Shown: piece by piece, positions 1-8,694 of the stretch
Numbering within the stretch: the first letter of the stretch is position 1
Layout: each line of letters begins with the position of its first letter
Source: Bifidobacterium sp.
GTDB taxonomy: Bacteria > Actinomycetota > Actinomycetes > Actinomycetales > Bifidobacteriaceae
Direction of reading: 5' to 3'
Assembly (NCBI GenBank): GCA_022649135.1
Contig: JALCNP010000010.1
Span: 26,702-90,701 of the forward strand
DNA length: 64,000 bases
Notes under the pieces: model-generated
Told to the model about the DNA's origin: nothing
Databases searched by the model: none
What the model saw: the letters and a program-made list of their open reading frames with translations, nothing else
Translations under genes and position numbers: made by a program

Positions 1-1041
1 GACGATCCCATCGGCTCTGAGGTTCTGGTCGACGTCAAGGGGTCGGGGCTGTGCCATTCCGATCTGCATCTGGTCGAGGACGACGATCGGTTCTTCACGT
101 TCCCGGCGGTGATCGGGCATGAGGTGTCCGGCGTGGTCGAGCAGGTTGGCCCCGATGTCACCGGGATCAAGGTCGGCGACCGTGTGGTCGCATCCCTGGA
201 GCAGATGTGCGGCCACTGCGCCAACTGCCTGCGAGGCTATCCGCAGTCGTGCACCCAGCAGCAGGAGTGCCTGCGTAGCGCAGGCAAGCCCCCGCGCCTG
301 TCGTTTCCGGACGGAAGACCCCTGACTCAGGCCTTCGGTATCGGCGGTTTCGCAGAAAAGGCGTTGATCCATCAGAACCAGCTTGCCGTTATCAACGATA
401 AGGTTCCATGGGATCAGGCCGCATGCATGGGCTGCGCGACGATTACGGGAGCCGGCGCGGCGATCAACAGCGCCCACGTGCGGCCGGGCGACTCCGTCGC
501 CGTCATCGGAACGGGGGGCATCGGGCTCAACATCATCTCCGGCGCCGTCATCGCCGGTGCCAGCCATATTGTCGCCGTCGACGTGTTCGACAACAAGCTC
601 GAATTCGCGAGAAAATTCGGCGCGACGGATGTGGTCAATTCGAAGAGGGAGGACCCGGTCGCCGCGGTGAGGGATCTGACAGCCGGCGGTGTTAACGAGG
701 CATTCGAAGCTATTGGCTTTCCCCAGACCATGAAGCAGGCGTGGGACATGCTCGGGGTGGGCGGAACCGCGTACTGCATCGGCTTGGCGAAGCCGAACGC
801 CACCGTAACGCTGGAGATCGACCCTGCGAATCTGCTTGTCCACCAACGCGGATTCAGAGGGGTGTGGATGGGCTCGACCAACATCAAGCACGACATACCG
901 ATGTATGCCGATCTGGCCGCCGCCGGTCGTTTGAACATACACGACATCGTCAGTCAGGACATCGACCTCAGCCAGATCGATGAGGCCTACAAGCAGCTGA
1001 TGAGAGGCGAGGTGATCCGTTCGGTGATCACCAGTTTCTGA
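1..1041 (+). CDS. Zinc-dependent alcohol dehydrogenase (5' truncated by window edge)
   Basis: Medium-chain NAD(P)-dependent alcohol dehydrogenase, missing its first residues because the reading frame is open from base 1. The visible part starts in the catalytic zinc region: GLCHSD carries the Cys ligand and GHEVSG the His/Glu pair. The structural zinc loop follows, with four cysteines in CGHCANCLRGYPQSC. The Rossmann motif GTGGIGLN lies about midway, and an Asp ends the second strand (IVAVDVFDNK), which favours NAD over NADP. The real start lies upstream of the window; the first internal ATG (109) falls after the catalytic Cys and cannot be the start. The product oxidises an alcohol or reduces an aldehyde/ketone; the substrate cannot be read from the sequence. 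A strong hairpin follows at 1055-1088. Confidence 0.92.
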   Translation, partial: DDPIGSEVLVDVKGSGLCHSDLHLVEDDDRFFTFPAVIGHEVSGVVEQVGPDVTGIKVGDRVVASLEQMCGHCANCLRGYPQSCTQQQECLRSAGKPPRLSFPDGRPLTQAFGIGGFAEKALIHQNQLAVINDKVPWDQAACMGCATITGAGAAINSAHVRPGDSVAVIGTGGIGLNIISGAVIAGASHIVAVDVFDNKLEFARKFGATDVVNSKREDPVAAVRDLTAGGVNEAFEAIGFPQTMKQAWDMLGVGGTAYCIGLAKPNATVTLEIDPANLLVHQRGFRGVWMGSTNIKHDIPMYADLAAAGRLNIHDIVSQDIDLSQIDEAYKQLMRGEVIRSVITSF

Positions 1042-1054
1042 CGTCAGGGAGTCT

Positions 1055-1088
1055 GTCGTCTCCGATTTCACGTGAAACTGGAGACGAC
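1055..1088. terminator. Bidirectional hairpin terminator between convergent genes
   Basis: Arms GTCGTCTCC (1055-1063) and GGAGACGAC (1080-1088) pair perfectly. The inner stretch TTTCACGTGAAA (1066-1077) is itself a palindrome, extending the stem. It sits between the alcohol dehydrogenase stop and the stop of the convergent lipoprotein gene, so it can serve both. Confidence 0.75.
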
Positions 1089-1093
1089 TTTCG

Positions 1094-1759
1094 CTAGTTT
1101 CCCGTACCCGATTTCAGGGCGGAGATCGTGAGCAGCTTCACCGCAGTGCTCGCGCATCCGGTGTAATCCGTCGTCGCAATGGTCAGGAAGGCCTTCTGAT
1201 CGGGAGGATAGACGCGGATGGCGTCGGTCGAGGTCGGCGAGCACGTCGCGGAATCGAAGTTCCCCGCCTGCACGATGCGTAGGGTGGCGCTCGCCGATTG
1301 GCCGTTGGCCAGGCTGATGGCTCCGGGTGCCGAGCTGCCGTCGCGTGCGGCCGCAGCCCCGATCTGCCTGCCTTGCACGGTCAGCGAGACACCGGGAAAC
1401 CCTTCGGTCGTGCAGGTCTGCCCGTGGTTGGTGAGAATCAGCGGGACATATGTGCTGCCGGCGGCGCCATTCGGCTGCCCCAGGCTTGCCGACAGCTGCG
1501 ATGTCGTGCACGTGCCGCCTTTCGCGCCTGATGAGGTCGTGGACGATGAGGAGGGTGAGCCGGTGGCCGATGCGGAGGACGACGAGGAGCGCGGCGACGA
1601 GCTGCCGGTCGAGGCGCTCCCCGACGCGTCGGGGGATGCGCTGGAACGTCCGCAGCCCGCAAGGGAGCCAAGCATGGCGAGTACGGCGAGGGAAACGATG
1701 ACGACACGGCCGTGTGCCGGTTCGTGGACGTGACCGCGGATGCGTGATGATCTCTTCAT
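1094..1759 (-). CDS. Secreted lipoprotein, DUF4232-like
   Basis: A 221-residue protein with a lipoprotein signal: basic N-terminus, hydrophobic stretch VVIVSLAVLAMLGSLAGC, lipobox LAGC. A long Ser/Ala-rich linker of about 40 residues follows, typical of wall-spanning stalks. The C-terminal domain (about residues 80-215) resembles DUF4232: CTTSQL near its start, YVPLILTNHGQTCTTEGFPGVSL, and paired cysteines probably forming disulfides. Function unknown; the family is common in actinobacterial envelopes. Its start lies 31 bp downstream of the Nramp-like gene stop on the same strand, so co-transcription with that gene is likely. Confidence in a lipoprotein is high; in the domain name, moderate. 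Confidence 0.8.
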   Translation of the reverse strand: MKRSSRIRGHVHEPAHGRVVIVSLAVLAMLGSLAGCGRSSASPDASGSASTGSSSPRSSSSSASATGSPSSSSTTSSGAKGGTCTTSQLSASLGQPNGAAGSTYVPLILTNHGQTCTTEGFPGVSLTVQGRQIGAAAARDGSSAPGAISLANGQSASATLRIVQAGNFDSATCSPTSTDAIRVYPPDQKAFLTIATTDYTGCASTAVKLLTISALKSGTGN

Positions 1760-1790
1760 GCCACCATTCTAGTCGTCGCGGCCGAGGCAT

Positions 1791-3149
1791 TCACCACACT
1801 CCGGCGCCGATCGTGACGACCGACGCGATGGCGAAGACCACGACGATCCCCCAGCCCATTGCCTGTTTCCATACGGGATTCGAATGGTCTCCCATGATTT
1901 TTCGGTCGCTGGTCAGCACAACTAGAAAGGCGAGGTCGGGGATGAACAGCATCGATACGATTATCTGGGTGAAAACCGACAGCATCCCCAGCGGCAGTCC
2001 CGGAATGAGAATGATCAATGCCGCGATCAGAAGAGAAACGTAGTACAGGGCGTAGAACCGGGGCTCTTCCGACACGGTGCGGCGAAGGCTTCGTCTCCAC
2101 CCGAATGCCCCGGAGACGGTGTATGCCGTGGACAAGGATATCGTGATGGCCGAAAGCCAGCCCGCGTTGAACAGTCCGATTGCGAACAATGCCCCTCCCC
2201 ATCGCCCGGTGACCCGAATCAGCGCGGACACCAGATCCGCCGGCCCCGCGCTGGACAGATGCGCGATCTTTCCGCAGACCGCGGCCCCGCACAGCATGGC
2301 GGCGGCGCCGAACACGGGCTGGAGCACGGCGCCTATCGATATGTCGGCCCGGCCCGACCGCAGGTCGCTTTCGGTCATCCTCCTGTCGATGCTGGCGCTG
2401 CTCTGGAAGAAGAGCATGAAAGGCGCCATGCAGTTTCCGACGGTCGCCATGATGAAGACCGGCATGCCGTTGCCGCCGGCGTTCCATGAGATTCTGGGCC
2501 ATGTGGAGAACGCTGCGGCTATCGAGGAGGCATCGGGGTGCGTAAGGAACGCGACTACGATGAAAACGATGTTGAGCGCTGATATCACCAGGCTGAAGCG
2601 CTCCTTCTGCCGATAGCCCATGAGCAGGGTTATCAGGCACACGAAGACCAGACTGACGGCATCCGCCAGCCACAGGGGAAGACCGATCAGCGTCAGACCC
2701 GTGGTCATTCCCGCGAATTCGGTTATCAGATAGAGCAGGTTTCCCCCTGCCAGCGCCGACACGCTGAACCCGGACCAGAAACGTCCGAAGCGTCGAAGGA
2801 CCAGCTCTCTGTATTCACGATGCGTCACTGCCGACAGCCGCATCGACATCTCCTGCATGGTGTAGCCGATCGGGGCGAGAAGAAAAAGCAGCGGCAGGAA
2901 GAAGCTGATGCCGAACGTGGCCCCCGTCATGGCATAGCTCATCATTCCGCCCGAGTCGTTGCCGGAGATCGATGCTATGACGCCCGGCCCCAGAAGCGCA
3001 AGGAATGCCCACGCCTTCGGTCGGTGAGTGCGCGCCCGGGTTCGTTCAATGACACCGGCGGCCCCGACTCCGCGCGTGCTGTCCTCGTCGGGATCGGGGT
3101 GCGCGGGGGATCGGGAGTCGGGGTTCGACGGATTCGCCTCCATCACCAT
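1791..3149 (-). CDS. Nramp-superfamily metal ion transporter, divergent
   Basis: Polytopic membrane protein of about 452 residues with 11 or so hydrophobic segments in the Nramp order. The first segment, LLGPGVIASISGNDSGG, aligns with the metal-binding GPAFIAAIGYIDPGN of MntH: the Asp is kept but DPGN reads DSGG. In segment 6, TVGNCMAPFMLFFQS aligns with the family's MPH region but reads APF, so the Met and His are lost. It is therefore unlikely to be an ordinary Mn/Fe MntH; an Nramp-related Mg-type carrier is one possibility. I chose the start at 3149 (MVMEANPSN) because the further 29 residues available upstream look non-coding; 3143 is an alternative. It lies 99 bp after the MFS gene and just before the lipoprotein. 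Confidence 0.8.
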   Translation of the reverse strand: MVMEANPSNPDSRSPAHPDPDEDSTRGVGAAGVIERTRARTHRPKAWAFLALLGPGVIASISGNDSGGMMSYAMTGATFGISFFLPLLFLLAPIGYTMQEMSMRLSAVTHREYRELVLRRFGRFWSGFSVSALAGGNLLYLITEFAGMTTGLTLIGLPLWLADAVSLVFVCLITLLMGYRQKERFSLVISALNIVFIVVAFLTHPDASSIAAAFSTWPRISWNAGGNGMPVFIMATVGNCMAPFMLFFQSSASIDRRMTESDLRSGRADISIGAVLQPVFGAAAMLCGAAVCGKIAHLSSAGPADLVSALIRVTGRWGGALFAIGLFNAGWLSAITISLSTAYTVSGAFGWRRSLRRTVSEEPRFYALYYVSLLIAALIILIPGLPLGMLSVFTQIIVSMLFIPDLAFLVVLTSDRKIMGDHSNPVWKQAMGWGIVVVFAIASVVTIGAGVW

Positions 3150-3248
3150 GAACGCCGCCCTGCCCCTGCGACTGCCGCAATCGTCGGAAAACGTCGGTCG
3201 CCGTCTCGCAGACATGGGGGTGTGGGTGGTTCGCAAGCCCGCAACGGG

Positions 3249-4664
3249 CTAGCGCTCGGTGGCGTATATATGCCTACGGAAGACGAGGAACACGATCAGC
3301 CCGAGCAGCACCACCGCCGCACAGATGAGCAGCAGGTTGGAATAGCTTGCGGAGGTTCCCGAAATGCCGAAGACATTGCCGCCCGCCAGGGCCGGAGACC
3401 CTATCAGACTGCCGATGATGGCTATGCCGATGGATGCGGTCACGTTCATCACCAGATCGTTCATGCCGACGCCACGCCCGGATTCCGACTTGGGCAGGGT
3501 GTCCAGAACGCTGGAGACGACAGGTGAATACATCAGACCCGCCCCGGCGTAGAACGCCGCGGCCATGATGGTGAGGACGAGGAAGCCGGATTTTATGAGG
3601 ACCGCGGCGCCCACGAATCCGAGCAGCATAAGGCAGCCGGCCGTCACTATGGCCGCCTGCCTCCCGATCCTTCCCACAATAGCCCCGGACGAGGTGCCGA
3701 CGATGGCCGCGACGACGAAGGCCCACACCAGGTATCTCGACACGGTGGAGGTCTGCATGCCGTACAGGTTGTGGGCGATCGCGTTGAACACGGGGGAGAT
3801 GCAGTAGTTCACGAAGTAGAACACGAGAATCAGGCTGATCGCCGAGAGCCAGCGCGTGTTACGGAAGAAGGCCGGGGTGATGAACGGATGCCGGGCCGTG
3901 TTGATGTAGTAGGCAAAGCCGAGGAACAGCACCGCGGACACCAGCAGCATCCACCAGCTCATATACGAGAAGAACAGGGTGAGGAATGCCGTGGCCACGC
4001 CGAAGATGGTGAAGCCGAAGCCGTCGACCTTTTGCCCGCTGCCGTTCTTGTCCGGCAGATTCCTCAGAAGCAGGGGAAGGAAGAAGATGGTGATCGAGGG
4101 GATCAGGAACAGGAACTGCCAGCTGATGGAGCTGAGGATGCCGGCGGCAAAGACGCCGATGGCCGCGGACAACTGGTAGCCTGCGGTGAACAGGCCGAAG
4201 AAGATGACCTTGAGCGAGTTCTTCAGATACTTCGTCGCCACGACCAGATATGCCGATCCTGCGACCTGCTCGCCTGCGGTCTGCAGAACCCTGGCGATGA
4301 TGACCGTCCACAGGTTCGCCGTGAGGAAGTAGTTGGCGACGAACCCGAGGAGCGAGCCGATCAGCAGCGTCACCAATCCGAAGGTGACGAGTTTCTTCAG
4401 TGATACGAAATCCCCCAGCGAGCCGTAGATGAAGCACACGATGCCAAGCACGATGCTGGGAAGCGCGGTGATCAGCGAGGCCTGCGCGGGTGCGTGAACG
4501 GCCTGGCCCACCTGTTCGAAGACCAGGTTGAAGCCCTGCAGGCACAGTGTTCCCAGGATGAAGGTGATCAGCAGCGGTATAAGAGCGCCGATGGCCATTC
4601 TGTTGGTTCGTTCGTCCACGTCGGCGGGAGTCGGCGTGGTGACGGATGGTGTGGATGTGGACAT
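3249..4664 (-). CDS. MFS transporter, DHA2-like, paired with nucleoside hydrolase
   Basis: A major facilitator of 471 residues with about 14 hydrophobic segments, as in the DHA2 (EmrB/QacA) architecture. Visible marks include LARVLQTAGEQVAG-type motif C in segment 5 and IVGRIGRQAAIV between later segments. The start at 4664 (MSTSTPSV) is set by a clear ribosome site, AAAAGGGG, 7-8 bases upstream. It follows the nucleoside hydrolase gene by 120 bp on the same strand and is a close paralog of the carrier at 6001-7398. The repeated coupling with a nucleoside hydrolase suggests uptake of nucleosides or export of a base; this is inference, since DHA2 members are mostly drug exporters. Confidence 0.85.
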   Translation of the reverse strand: MSTSTPSVTTPTPADVDERTNRMAIGALIPLLITFILGTLCLQGFNLVFEQVGQAVHAPAQASLITALPSIVLGIVCFIYGSLGDFVSLKKLVTFGLVTLLIGSLLGFVANYFLTANLWTVIIARVLQTAGEQVAGSAYLVVATKYLKNSLKVIFFGLFTAGYQLSAAIGVFAAGILSSISWQFLFLIPSITIFFLPLLLRNLPDKNGSGQKVDGFGFTIFGVATAFLTLFFSYMSWWMLLVSAVLFLGFAYYINTARHPFITPAFFRNTRWLSAISLILVFYFVNYCISPVFNAIAHNLYGMQTSTVSRYLVWAFVVAAIVGTSSGAIVGRIGRQAAIVTAGCLMLLGFVGAAVLIKSGFLVLTIMAAAFYAGAGLMYSPVVSSVLDTLPKSESGRGVGMNDLVMNVTASIGIAIIGSLIGSPALAGGNVFGISGTSASYSNLLLICAAVVLLGLIVFLVFRRHIYATER

Positions 4665-4784
4665 GATGATTCCCCTTTTCTGCATGTTCTCTCTGGGTGT
4701 GTTCTCTTCGGTTGGGCGGTGTTCTTCGCAATGCGCCGACGCGGCCCATGGTCGGCCATGTCGTGATGCCACTCCCGCAGGCGA

Positions 4785-5741
4785 CTACTGCGCGGCGGCA
4801 GCCAGGGCGGTGATGCGCGTCATGAACTCGTGAAGGAAGCGGTCCACGTCCACTCCGACCGCGACCTGCATGGTTTTGACGGGGTCGTTGAGGCGGTCGT
4901 TGTCGCCGATGGTGCGGCCGCGGGTCGGGCCCTCGACGTCGACCTTCATGTTCATGGGAAGGGTGGTGACCAGCGTCGGATCCACGGCGACGCCGACCGC
5001 GAGGGGATCGTGCAGTCCGCAGCCCCCGAGCTTCGGCGCCGTGGTCTCATATGCCTTGATGTAGAAATCCGTCATGTCGGCGAGGAAGGCGCCGGCCGTG
5101 GTGCCCAGCTCGCGCCATCGACCGGTCTGGCGATACGTCAGCAGCGTCTGCAGGGTCACGTCCAGGCCGATCATGGTCACCGGCGCTCCCGAGCGGAACA
5201 GCTCGTTCGCGGCATCGGGGTCCTGCGAGATATTCGCCTCGCTCCACGGACTGACGTTTCCGCAGACGGTCAGGGCCCCGCCCATGAGGACGATGCGGCC
5301 GATCTGCTGTGCGATTTCGGGTGCCTTGCGCAATGCGGCGGCGATGTTGGTCATCGGGCCGGTGGGCACGTAGGTGAGATCTTTTCCGTAGGTTTTCACT
5401 GCGTCGATGATGAAATCGACGGCGGGTTCGGTTTCGGGACTCCGCTTCGAGTCCGGTATCGTGACGTCGCCTATGCCGTTCTCCCCATGAATGAAGGCCG
5501 AGACCTTCTGCACGCTGAACGAGTCCTTTGTGCTTGCATGGGTCAGACCGGGATACGCCTTGATTTCCGGGTGGCCCAGAAGATCGGTGATCGCCAGATC
5601 GTTGCGAAGGCCCTGTGCGAGCTGGACGTTGCCGTATGTTCCGGCGATCCCGATCAGTTCCACTTCGGGGCTTCCCAATGCGTAGGAGATTGCAAGGGTG
5701 TCGTCGATGCCTGTGTCCAGGTCCAGAATCAGTTTCTTCAT
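4785..5741 (-). CDS. Nucleoside hydrolase (IU-NH family), copy 1
   Basis: A 318-residue inosine-uridine preferring nucleoside hydrolase, splitting ribonucleosides into base and ribose in the cytoplasm. The calcium-binding N-terminus reads LILDLDTGIDDTLAISYALG; the usual DTDPG is DLDTG here. YVPTGPMTNIA and VLMGGAL follow, and the active-site His lies in GCGLHDPLAV. Start at 5741 is fixed by GGAGG eight bases upstream. First gene of a probable unit running into the MFS gene at 3249-4664. A LacI-type operator-like site lies about 90 bp upstream (5829-5845). Close paralog of the gene at 7412-8375, more distant from that at 14159-15109. Confidence 0.93.
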   Translation of the reverse strand: MKKLILDLDTGIDDTLAISYALGSPEVELIGIAGTYGNVQLAQGLRNDLAITDLLGHPEIKAYPGLTHASTKDSFSVQKVSAFIHGENGIGDVTIPDSKRSPETEPAVDFIIDAVKTYGKDLTYVPTGPMTNIAAALRKAPEIAQQIGRIVLMGGALTVCGNVSPWSEANISQDPDAANELFRSGAPVTMIGLDVTLQTLLTYRQTGRWRELGTTAGAFLADMTDFYIKAYETTAPKLGGCGLHDPLAVGVAVDPTLVTTLPMNMKVDVEGPTRGRTIGDNDRLNDPVKTMQVAVGVDVDRFLHEFMTRITALAAAAQ

Positions 5742-5828
5742 TGTTTTCCTCCGGGTCTTGTCGTCGGTCAACGGGGATCGGCGCCGCAAGCGGTGTCGAT
5801 CCGCGGGAAACTCATATGGTCATGTGAT

Positions 5829-5845
5829 GGTTTAACGTTTTACTC
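5829..5845. promoter_or_regulatory. LacI-type operator upstream of nucleoside hydrolase 1
   Basis: The minus-strand reading GAGTAAAACGTTAAACC has the central CG and AT flanks of a LacI-family site. It matches sites at 8505-8520 and 14049-14064 before the other two nucleoside hydrolases; all share TAAAACGT. Probably bound by the LacI protein encoded at 12800-13981 (inference). Confidence 0.55.
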
Positions 5846-5918
5846 ATGTCCCCTCACCAACCATTGTCAAAATAAAAGCGTAATCCCGTAAAGTCAAGGA
5901 TGAGGATTCGTGGCGATT

Positions 5919-5965
5919 CCTGCCGCCCGCGTGCCGGGCAGGAGCGTCCGGACGCGGGCGGCAGG
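5919..5965 (-). terminator. Hairpin terminator after MFS 2
   Basis: Arms CCTGCCGCCCGCGT (5919-5932) and ACGCGGGCGGCAGG (5952-5965) are perfectly complementary over 14 bp. Located just past the stop of the minus-strand MFS gene ending at 6001, so it probably separates the two hydrolase/transporter units. No long T tract. Confidence 0.6.
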
Positions 5966-6000
5966 GCGTATCGGGTTGGAACCAGGCCGGCGGCACGACT

Positions 6001-7398
6001 CTATGCCGCGTTCCCCTCGGATGGGGTCCGTCGCGCCGTAAAGCTCTTGTGGAAGGCCATCAGGGCGGCAATCGAAGCCAGACACATGATCCAGAACATG
6101 TTGGACGTCCGTGCGGCGATTCCCGGACGCACCCCGAACAGTCCCGAGTTTCCCATCGAAGGGTTCGCTATGAGGCTGGAGTAGACGGCCATGCCTATGG
6201 AGGCGGACGTATTCATTATCAGATCGAGAATTCCCATTCCCCGCCCGTTCTCCTCGACGGGCAAGGCGTCGGAGGCGGCGTCGTAGATGGGTGTATAGAC
6301 GATGGTCACTCCCGCGATGAACAGGCACGCCAGGGCGGTGAGCACGGCGAAGCCGGCCTTGATGAATATCGCGGAGCCCGCGAATCCGATGATCATCAGC
6401 ACTGCTGCGGTGATCATCGTCCTCTGCCGGCCGATTTTGTTGATGATTGGCCCGGAGACGCATCCGACCACCGTCGCGACGAAGTAGACGAGCGTAAGGC
6501 ACAGGGATATCGTGGTGAGCGGGATTTTGTAGATGCTGTCACCGATGACGTTGTAGATCGGAACGCAGGCGAAATTGAAGAAGTAGAAGAGGAACTGCAG
6601 AAGAACGATGGACATGTAGGCGCCGTTCGTCACGAACGATCTGCTGAGGAACGGGTTACGAGCCTTGAGGATCCAGAGGACGAAGGCAATCGCCGCCGCC
6701 ACGGCCGCGATTATCAGCCACATGCTCGGGTAGGAGAAGTAGACGGCGATAAGGCCGGCGAACACGGCGAAGAGGGTGATGCCGACTGCGTCGATCCTTT
6801 CCCCCCGTGCGCTGACATCGGGGGTGTTCTTCACGAGCAGGGGAATGAAGAACACGGAGAGCGCAGGCACCAGGAACAGGTACTTCCAGTCGAAGGAGGC
6901 TATGAATCCGCCCGCGAACACTCCGATGGTTGCGGCCAGATAGTAGACCCCGTTGTAGATGCCCAGATAGATGGCCTTTTCCTTGTCGTTCAGATATTTC
7001 ACGGTCATCACGAGGAACACGGAGCCGGCCACCTGGGCCCCGGCGACCTGAACGATGCGGGCCGCGAGCACGAGCCAGAAGTTGAACGCGCCGAAGAATC
7101 CGACGAAGCTTCCGACCACGAGCGCCGTCACTCCGAATATGGTCATGTGCTTGGGAGAGATGAAGTCGCATAGCGTGCCGTACAGCATGCATACCACGCC
7201 GAGGATGATTCCGGGCAGAGTGCTCAGCAGCGATGCGCTTGAGGACATTCCCAGCGAGTTGCCGATGTTCTGGAACACCAGATTGAAGGCCTGAATCATC
7301 AGCGTGCCGAGAGTGAACACGATCAGCAGTGCGGGAAGGGCCTTTTTCGTCTTGGCCCGGTTCTCCTCGAAAACTGCCGAGGACATAGTCGATGTCAT
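6001..7398 (-). CDS. MFS transporter, DHA2-like, copy 2
   Basis: A 465-residue major facilitator with about 14 hydrophobic segments. It is clearly paralogous to the carrier at 3249-4664: both share the order FxLGTLxxQxFNLVF, the YGSL/YGTL loop before segment 3, QxAGxQVAGS in segment 5 and a matching C-terminal half. Start at 7398 (MTSTMSSAVF) is supported by AAGGAGAGG nine bases upstream. It begins 13 bp after the stop of nucleoside hydrolase 2, so the two form an operon. Likely role: transport of nucleosides or their products, inferred only from the repeated pairing. Confidence 0.86.
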   Translation of the reverse strand: MTSTMSSAVFEENRAKTKKALPALLIVFTLGTLMIQAFNLVFQNIGNSLGMSSSASLLSTLPGIILGVVCMLYGTLCDFISPKHMTIFGVTALVVGSFVGFFGAFNFWLVLAARIVQVAGAQVAGSVFLVMTVKYLNDKEKAIYLGIYNGVYYLAATIGVFAGGFIASFDWKYLFLVPALSVFFIPLLVKNTPDVSARGERIDAVGITLFAVFAGLIAVYFSYPSMWLIIAAVAAAIAFVLWILKARNPFLSRSFVTNGAYMSIVLLQFLFYFFNFACVPIYNVIGDSIYKIPLTTISLCLTLVYFVATVVGCVSGPIINKIGRQRTMITAAVLMIIGFAGSAIFIKAGFAVLTALACLFIAGVTIVYTPIYDAASDALPVEENGRGMGILDLIMNTSASIGMAVYSSLIANPSMGNSGLFGVRPGIAARTSNMFWIMCLASIAALMAFHKSFTARRTPSEGNAA

Positions 7399-7411
7399 GT
7401 CGGACCTCTCC

Positions 7412-8375
7412 TTATTTCGTCGGTGAGGCGAGGCTGAGCAGGCGGTGCATGAAGCGCCGCGTAAAGCGCTCGACATCCACCTCCAGGGCGACCCGCGTAT
7501 GTTTCGGTCTGCTCAGGAGTCGTGTCGGGTCGCCGACCGTCCGGCCTCTGTCGGGGCCCTCGGTCTCGACCATCAGGTCGATGGGGAACGTGGTGACGAG
7601 GGTGGGGTCGAGGGCTACGGCTGCCGCCAGGGGGTCGTGCAAGTTGCATCCGCCCTGGAATGCCGGGTCTTCCTTCTCGCTGATGTCGATGTAGTAGTCG
7701 GTCATGTCGGCGAGGAAGGCGCCGATCGCCGTTCCCGTGGCACGCAGCGTCCTGGTGTCCTTTTTCGTCATCAGCGCCTGCATCGTCACGTCGAGGCCGA
7801 TCATGGTGATGTCGGCACGAGAGGAGAACAGGCGGTTCGAGGCCTGTGGGTCCATGGACATGTTCGCCTCCGTGGAGGAGCTGCAGTTTCCGGGCTGTGT
7901 GAGGGAGCCTCCCATCATCACGATGGTGATCCCCTCCACGATGTCGGGGGCCTTGGCGAATGCCGCGTCGATGTTCGTCGATGATCCGGTGGGCACGTAG
8001 ACGAGTTCGTCCTTGCCGTAGGTGCGGGCCGCGTCGATGATGAAGTCCACCGCCGACATGTCGCGCTGGACGCTGGTGGAGGTCGCCGGGATTCTCACGT
8101 TTCCGGTGCCGTTCCTCCCGTGGAATATCCCCGAGCTTTCCGGCACCTCGAAGGACTTCGCGTCGCTGGGGTGGTCGATTCCCGCGAAAACCGGAATCTC
8201 CTCGTGTCCGTACATCGCCAGCAGGTCGAGGTCATTGCGTATGCCCGTGCGCATCAGCACGTTGCCGTAGGTTCCGCATATTCCTATCAGTTGGGCGTCC
8301 GGGGAGCCCAGAATGTATGACAGGGCGAGGGTGTCGTCGATGCCTGTGTCCAGATCGAGAATGATTTTTTTTCAT
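7412..8375 (-). pseudogene. Nucleoside hydrolase copy 2, frameshifted at an A8 tract
   Basis: Reading from the ATG at 8375 (ribosome site GGAAGGAAG upstream), the gene enters a run of eight A and then the wrong frame, giving MKKNHSRSGH and a stop near 8232. With seven A the frame reads MKKIILDLDTGIDDTLALSY and continues without break to 7412, giving a 320-residue hydrolase with GRNGTGN, YVPTGSSTNI, VMMGGSL and the catalytic GCNLHDPLA. As written, no good start exists downstream: the first start in frame, a GTG at 8260, would remove the calcium-binding Asp cluster. So the gene is off, is switched by slippage, is rescued by transcriptional slippage, or the run length is a sequencing error. Body conservation argues that loss is recent or reversible. 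Confidence 0.85.
8365..8372 (-). repeat. A8 homopolymer at codons 2-4 of nucleoside hydrolase 2
   Basis: Eight T on the plus strand, eight A in the sense strand, immediately after the start codon. Seven would restore the full reading frame. Position and length fit a contingency tract, but a base-calling error must be excluded. Confidence 0.8.
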
Positions 8376-8504
8376 CGTCGCTTCCTTCCGGCTTCTTTGC
8401 CGTGTGATGATATCTCGCCCTGATGTCGAAGAGATGCGGTTTCTTGTGGAGAGGCGGGTCTTCCGGCGTGGGGCTTGGTGTTTCGCGATCGTGTTGTAGA
8501 TAAA

Positions 8505-8520
8505 GATAAAACGTTTAATC
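8505..8520. promoter_or_regulatory. LacI-type operator upstream of nucleoside hydrolase 2
   Basis: GATAAAACGTTTAATC, with central ACGT and AT-rich arms, lies about 130 bp upstream of the hydrolase 2 start. Shares TAAAACGT with the sites before hydrolases 1 and 3. Confidence 0.55.
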
Positions 8521-8585
8521 TTCGCAGTCAAGAGGATGCGGCCACGGTGTTTCCCTGCTGCGGGATTGCACGACGCCGTGCGCTC

Positions 8586-8634
8586 TTGACGGGACGTTCG
8601 CCCGTGCTAAACTGTTTTTAGTTATTTAGCTAAA
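8586..8634 (+). promoter_or_regulatory. Promoter and operator of the SdpI/ArsR/ABC operon
   Basis: A -35 box TTGACG (8586-8591) and -10 box TAAACT (8608-8613) are 16 bp apart. TTTAGCTAAA (8625-8634), a perfect palindrome, overlaps the expected transcription start, and related TAGTTATTTAG and ACAGCTAATAG elements flank it. This is where an ArsR/SdpR-type repressor would block transcription; the regulator itself is the second gene of the operon. The remainder of 8376-8694 shows no gene. Confidence 0.6.
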
Positions 8635-8694
8635 CAGCTAATAGTCTCCATGGGGACCCTCGATGAGTGTCAATGATAGAAAGCAGGTGGCGTC

